A stretch of DNA of 35,589 nt, from the NCBI RefSeq assembly GCF_004138295.1, contig NZ_SCFM01000062.1, forward strand, positions 1 to 35,589, written 5' to 3'. The position numbers were made by a program, and so were the translations under genes. How positions within the stretch are numbered: the stretch's first letter is position 1; the number at the start of each line of letters is the position of its first letter. Below the pieces are notes generated by a model that was given only the letters and a program-made list of their open reading frames with translations, did not search any database and had not been told where the DNA came from. This document shows positions 32,216 to 35,589 of the stretch, one piece after another. This DNA is from Ectobacillus funiculus. Lineage in GTDB: Bacteria; Bacillota; Bacilli; Bacillales; Bacillaceae_G.

Positions 32216-32386
32216 TTAAAACTGCGAGATACAAATACAGATGAAAAGGTACGAGCAGGTTGTTTTTCCTTTCCCCAGTAAGAAAGAAGCGTTTTGTATT
32301 TTCATAGATATGTAGTTGCAGGTTCCTGAAATAATTCCCAACAGTTCTCTGACAATTCTTGATTTTTCCCTGTTTTCGTGACTCAT
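32216..32386 (-). CDS. Small minus-strand ORF of doubtful status
   Basis: 56 aa beginning MSHENREKSRIVRELLGIIS, with a strong GGAGGGTGG site 7 nt before the ATG and a terminator downstream on the same strand. The C-terminus (TTCSYLFICICISQF) looks unlike a normal end. All three minus-strand frames are open across much of this interval: the +1 frame continues to 32125 (ARTFSSVFVSRSFKRN; TGMPPPKLTYTRNKPF) and the other ends ...NLLVPFHLYLYLAVLNETV. A single indel at the A5 run (32263-32267) would join the first two frames. Either a true small gene or a frameshifted one; family not recognised. Confidence 0.35.
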   Translation of the reverse strand: MSHENREKSRIVRELLGIISGTCNYISMKIQNASFLLGKGKTTCSYLFICICISQF

Positions 32387-32419
32387 ATCACATCCACCCT
32401 CCAATCTCTTTGCTATAGT

Positions 32420-32505
32420 AACGTTAGCAATGCCTGACTATAGGTACGACTGAGAGGAGTTACCCAGCTTTTTGCCGGATTGCTTAGGAGCAGTGTAGGG
32501 AATCT
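32420..32505 (+). promoter_or_regulatory. Diverged TPP-riboswitch-like leader of thiH
   Basis: Three conserved TPP-aptamer segments occur in the right order: CTGAGA (32449-32454), ACCC (32462-32465) and GTAGGGAA (32496-32503), 27 bp before the GTG of thiH. A CCT...AGG hairpin precedes CTGAGA as P3 would. The GGGTGC of P2 is not recognisable, and the P4/P5 strand (normally GATCTGG...CCAGCG) reads GCCGGATTGC...GCAGT. It is either a degenerate aptamer or a divergent functional one; no terminator lies between it and thiH. Confidence 0.4.
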
Positions 32506-32529
32506 TTTGTATGTTTAGGGGGAGAAACA

Positions 32530-33633
32530 GTGAGCTTTTATGAAAAATACAGTGAAGTCAAACATACTTCTTTTGAAACTCTTTTTTCAACCATTAGTCA
32601 TGAGGATGTACAGCATGCCATACATAAACCAACGTTAAATGAGTTTGATTTTTTAACATTATTGTCTCCTGCCGCAGAGGCTTTTGTAGAAGAGATGTCA
32701 CAGAAGGCGCAGCAAGTAACAAGAAAGTATTTTGGACATGTCATGCAGTTATTTGCTCCTTTGTATATTTCTGATTACTGCGTAAACCGCTGTGAATATT
32801 GTGGCTTTAGCGTGAATCATGATTTTCCGCGTAGAAGGCTGACATTATTAGAAATAGAGGAAGAGGGCAAGGCAATTGCTAAGATGGGTATTCAAAATCT
32901 GCTTCTCGTAACGGGAGAATCACGTCAGCATGTCTCTATCCCGTATTTAAAGGAATGTGTCAGTGTCCTGAAGAAATATTTTTCCACTATTGCAATTGAG
33001 GTTCAGCCTTTAAAGACGGAAGAGTATCAAGATCTCGTAGAATTCGGGGTAGACGGATTGACGGTTCATCAGGAGACCTACAATGAAGAAATCTATAAGC
33101 AGCTTCATGTCAAAGGACCAAAACGCAATTATGCCTACCGCTTGGATACACCGGAGAGAGGATGCTGTGCGGGAATGAGAACGGTTTATATTGGTGCGCT
33201 TTTAGGACTGGATGATTGGCGGAAGGAGGCATTTTTTACGGGCCTTCATGCTCAGTACCTACAGCAAATGTATTCTAAAACTGAAATTGGGATTGCGTTT
33301 CCGCGAATGCGCCCGCATCTTGGGGAGTTCCAGCCTGCAGTGGATGTCACGGATCAGAATTTAGTGCAAATTATACTTGCGACACGCTTATTCTTGCCAA
33401 AAGCAGGGATGACGCTTTCGACAAGGGAGAGACCTGCTTTTCGGGAGAAATTGATTCATTTCGGTATTACAAAAATGTCTGCGGCTTCCTCAACAGCTGT
33501 TGGCGGTTATGCTAACAAGCAGGAGAGTCATAGTCAATTTGAAATTTCTGATGAGCGAAGTGTGGATGAAGTGGTCACGATGCTGAAGAAGTATGGGTAT
33601 GTACCAATCTGTAGAGAAGCAACGGCTTTATAA
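32530..33633 (+). CDS. thiH: 2-iminoacetate synthase ThiH
   Basis: 367 aa radical-SAM tyrosine lyase that cleaves tyrosine to p-cresol and dehydroglycine for the thiazole ring of thiamine. The [4Fe-4S] cysteines are C84-x3-C88-x2-C91 in SDYCVNRCEYCGF. The family blocks YFGHVMQLFAPLYIS, LLVTGESRQH, VHQETYNEEIY and RMRPHLGEF confirm ThiH rather than BioB. The start is GTG 32530 with AGGGGGAG upstream. Most Bacillus species use the oxygen-dependent glycine oxidase ThiO instead, so ThiH suggests thiazole synthesis under low oxygen. It stands alone without thiG, thiS or thiF. Confidence 0.93.
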   Translation: MSFYEKYSEVKHTSFETLFSTISHEDVQHAIHKPTLNEFDFLTLLSPAAEAFVEEMSQKAQQVTRKYFGHVMQLFAPLYISDYCVNRCEYCGFSVNHDFPRRRLTLLEIEEEGKAIAKMGIQNLLLVTGESRQHVSIPYLKECVSVLKKYFSTIAIEVQPLKTEEYQDLVEFGVDGLTVHQETYNEEIYKQLHVKGPKRNYAYRLDTPERGCCAGMRTVYIGALLGLDDWRKEAFFTGLHAQYLQQMYSKTEIGIAFPRMRPHLGEFQPAVDVTDQNLVQIILATRLFLPKAGMTLSTRERPAFREKLIHFGITKMSAASSTAVGGYANKQESHSQFEISDERSVDEVVTMLKKYGYVPICREATAL

Positions 33634-33647
33634 AAGCAAAGAAGAAT

Positions 33648-33687
33648 AAAATATCCCGCGCTCGTATGAAAGAGCGCGGGATATTTT
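33648..33687. terminator. thiH terminator, 16-bp stem
   Basis: AAAATATCCCGCGCTC pairs perfectly with GAGCGCGGGATATTTT over GTATGAA. It is bidirectional in form. Confidence 0.88.
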
Positions 33688-33927
33688 GTGCAATTCTTCT
33701 GCAAAGCGGTAATACAAAAGCAAGAATGTTGCCAATACAAAAATAAAGTTCAGGAAAACAAAAATCATTTGATCCGTTTTGTTTTCTGCATCTTTACAGG
33801 AAACCCCTTCATTGTAGAAAGTGTATTTAGGAATATAGGAAATACACAAGGTGTAGCTTGAATGAAGTGATAAATCCAGATACGATATAGATAGATTGTA
33901 CATATAGTAGGGGAGTTGGTGAATGGT

Positions 33928-34971
33928 ATGGCAAAACAAAAGGGAAATTCGTCAAAATTCATCGGTACGCTGCTAGGAATTGGCGCGTTGGCACTAGGAA
34001 AGTTGAAATATGTTCTTGTTTTACTAAAAATATTTAAATTTTCTACACTGTTTAGTATGTTCCTTAGCATTGGGGCTTACGCAATTGTTTATGGGTGGAA
34101 GTTTGCGGTAGCGCTTGTTGCATTGCTTGCTATCCATGAAGGCGGGCATGGCGTGGCCGCAAGAATGAAAGGGATTCCGACAAGTCCAGCTTTATTTATT
34201 CCGTTTATGGGGGCTGTTGTTGGGCTCAAGGAGCAGCCGAAGGACGCGAAAACGGAGAGCTTTATCGGATATATGGGTCCGTTGTTTGGTTTATTTTCGG
34301 TTTTAATTGCCGGCGCGCTGTATCTACTGACGGAAAATCCATTTTGGGCACTTGTAATCACAATAGGCGGTTTGATTAATTTGTTTAATCTTATGCCTAT
34401 TTCACCACTTGATGGCGGGCGCATTCTTGCAGTTGTAAGTCCGCGTGTTTGGCTCATTGGATTAGTAGGTCTCATTTTCGCAGCGGTTTCTTTTGGAGGT
34501 GTGTTAGTTTGGATTATTATTCTGTTCGGCATCTTTACAATCTGGGGTCGCTTTAAGCAGGAACGCCGTATGAAAGAGCTAAGCACAAGAATCCACATAT
34601 ATGATACCTGGCGAGCGAAATTGGAGATGCAGGGCGGGTATGCAGCACTTGTGCATCGATTGAATGAATTGGAACATAGCTCTTCCTTATCAAAGACAGA
34701 AACTTGGGAGCGTGAGGTGCTGTCTCATATGCAATATTACACCGAGCTGCACACAACAGAAGAAGGCTGGGCACGAACGCTGGATGAGCTGGAGGCAGGA
34801 AAAGAAATTCAGCGCTGGCGGGATGAGATGGAACCGATTGTCCGTTACTATGAAGCATCGCCTGCAACAAAGTGGAAGGTGGTAATCGCTTATGTCTTGC
34901 TTGCGGCAGCACTTGGCGGCATGGCGGAGTGGGGACGGATTTTAATGGAAGCACATCAAATGGATCTATAA
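33928..34971 (+). CDS. Site-2 protease family (M50) membrane metalloprotease
   Basis: 347 aa. The zinc motif HEGGH is at 70-74 in AIHEGGHGVAARM. The third ligand lies in NLMPISPLDGGRIL, the S2P signature. About six hydrophobic segments surround these motifs, and a ~100-residue charged cytoplasmic tail with helical character precedes a last membrane helix (WKVVIAYVLLAAALGGMAEW). Such proteases cut transmembrane or membrane-proximal substrates. In-frame starts TTG 33916, GTG 33919 and ATG 33928 share one AGGGGAG site; ATG is preferred for its MAKQKG start, though its spacing is 12. The substrate is unknown, and no sigma or anti-sigma gene is adjacent. Confidence 0.85.
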   Translation: MAKQKGNSSKFIGTLLGIGALALGKLKYVLVLLKIFKFSTLFSMFLSIGAYAIVYGWKFAVALVALLAIHEGGHGVAARMKGIPTSPALFIPFMGAVVGLKEQPKDAKTESFIGYMGPLFGLFSVLIAGALYLLTENPFWALVITIGGLINLFNLMPISPLDGGRILAVVSPRVWLIGLVGLIFAAVSFGGVLVWIIILFGIFTIWGRFKQERRMKELSTRIHIYDTWRAKLEMQGGYAALVHRLNELEHSSSLSKTETWEREVLSHMQYYTELHTTEEGWARTLDELEAGKEIQRWRDEMEPIVRYYEASPATKWKVVIAYVLLAAALGGMAEWGRILMEAHQMDL

Positions 34972-34999
34972 ACAGGAACTATACATGTTCTAGATGAAG

Positions 35000-35057
35000 A
35001 GCACCTCTTTGCATTAGCAGCAGAATTTTGCTGCGAAAAAGCTGGGGTGTTTTTTCG
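35000..35057 (+). terminator. Branched terminator of the M50 gene
   Basis: An inner hairpin GCAGCA...TGCTGC lies within an outer pairing GCACC/GGTGT, followed by TTTTTTC. Repeat R8 starts 5 bp later. Confidence 0.6.
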
Positions 35058-35060
35058 TTG

Positions 35061-35194
35061 CACTGTAGGAAGGTATAAATTTCCGGATGGAAGTCCATTC
35101 GACGTAGTCGGAAATTTTAGAAATACAGTATAGATAGAACTACGCCTCTGTCTTCGCCCAAAGGCAGGGCTTGCTAATCGACGAGTTTTCTTTA
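35061..35194 (+). repeat. Structured intergenic repeat, copy R8
   Basis: Full-length copy starting CACTGTAGGAAGGTATAAAT. ACTGTA pairs with TACAGT, AAATTTCC with GGAAATTT, and the 3' hairpin TCGCC...GACGAG has an inner GGCA...TTGC. A second partial start (TAAGAAAGTATAAC, 35200-35213) follows. Confidence 0.85.
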
Positions 35195-35278
35195 CAAGAT
35201 AAGAAAGTATAACTTTTTGGGATGTCTAGCTCCCAAGGCTCAAAATGGCAGCGTAGGGCTGAACCTCCGCTTTTCTTA

Positions 35279-35302
35279 TGTACAGGTTTCTGTACAGGTT
35301 TC
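35279..35302 (+). repeat. 12-bp tandem direct repeat
   Basis: TGTACAGGTTTC occurs twice in a row about 130 bp before the rrn promoter region. It may be slippage or a protein-binding pair. Confidence 0.6.
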
Positions 35303-35404
35303 TGCAATATGCTTTATTTCTAAATATACGACAGGTGCCGCATATTGAAATAAGGGGCGGCAGGTAGTTATTCGTAGGAATGGCTTTAAGAACAAGTATT
35401 ATTC

Positions 35405-35589
35405 TTGCTCAGGAAATTTTTTTGATAATAATTGTTGCAAAGTATAAAAGAGATATGATATATTAATTTTCGTCGCTGATAGGTAATACGCACAGCGATA
35501 ACAAAAAATAAAAAAACATGTTTACAAAGTAGAACATGTTTGGTATATTAAGAAAGTCGCCTTTGAGCGACGGACAAGTTCTTTGAAAA
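35405..35589 (+). promoter_or_regulatory. Promoter and leader of the next rRNA operon
   Basis: TTGTTG (35432-35437) and TATGAT (35454-35459), or TTGCAA (35435-35440) and TATATT (35459-35464), give sigma-A-like promoters. The last bases, GACAAGTTCTTTGAAAA, match the boxA-like antitermination leader that precedes 16S rRNA in Bacillus. A small GTCGC/GCGAC hairpin stands just before it. The 16S gene should start shortly beyond the window. Confidence 0.7.

Noticed and set aside
33628-33939. Minus-strand 103-codon frame with a membrane-like segment
   Set aside because: It ends by reading through the thiH terminator stem, and the hydrophobic part has no start with a ribosome-binding site. A small membrane protein cannot be excluded, but support is too weak.

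Overview
The window looks like chromosome of a low-G+C Gram-positive of the Bacillaceae, related to the Bacillus subtilis/cereus lineage. The evidence is a Bacillus-type 5S rRNA end, a long Bacillus-type SRP RNA (scRNA with Alu domain), strong Shine-Dalgarno sequences with frequent GTG/TTG starts, consensus sigma-A promoters, and a PBP3-like lipoprotein (pbpC), ycgR-ycgQ and ykvR-type genes. It begins in the last ~39 nt of a 5S rRNA and ends in the boxA-like leader of what should be the next rRNA operon, so it appears to be one complete inter-rrn segment with both rrn operons pointing right.

Layout. 1-8.3 kb: nitronate monooxygenase-like enzyme, M20 amidohydrolase, GNAT acetyltransferase, esterase, release factor RF3, a luciferase-like flavin oxidoreductase (minus strand) and a histidine phosphatase. 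8.4-13.6 kb: pbpC, a HAD phosphatase, then a likely operon of a sulfite-oxidase-like molybdoenzyme, a second luciferase-like oxidoreductase and a DUF3219 protein. 13.7-14.6 kb: decayed DNA with orphan terminators. 14.7-18.8 kb: ycgR-ycgQ, a TetR repressor and its apparent NAD(P)-binding target sharing one operator, and a Nudix hydrolase. 19-24 kb: ABC-F protein behind a uORF/terminator leader, polysaccharide deacetylase, SRPBCC, VOC and DUF1697 proteins. 24.4-25.4 kb: stable RNA cluster (6S-like RNA, SRP RNA, tRNA Tyr-Leu-His-Cys). 25.5-28.1 kb: AT-rich accessory patch (methyltransferase, metallophosphoesterase) followed by two decayed tRNAs, the surviving terminator and gene remnants. 28.2-35 kb: MFS exporter, TatD hydrolase, an unknown protein, cold-shock protein, ThiH behind a diverged TPP-riboswitch-like leader, and an M50 protease.

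The most unusual feature is a family of nine copies (eight loci) of a ~130-bp intergenic repeat. All copies have the same orientation. Seven of eight loci begin 0-10 bp after the T-tract of a terminator or terminator-like sequence. Paired compensatory changes between copies indicate a conserved RNA fold, and most copies end in a terminator-like hairpin. No transposase is present, so they look like non-autonomous or RNA-level elements with a terminator-adjacent insertion habit. Other regulatory finds are two matching TetR operators, a perfect 22-bp palindrome before the sulfite-oxidase-like gene, an inverted repeat over a consensus promoter at 22.4 kb, and the ABC-F attenuator. Starts were chosen by ribosome-binding site and often differ from the longest reading frame. 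Family names come from recognition of motifs, not from database searches.
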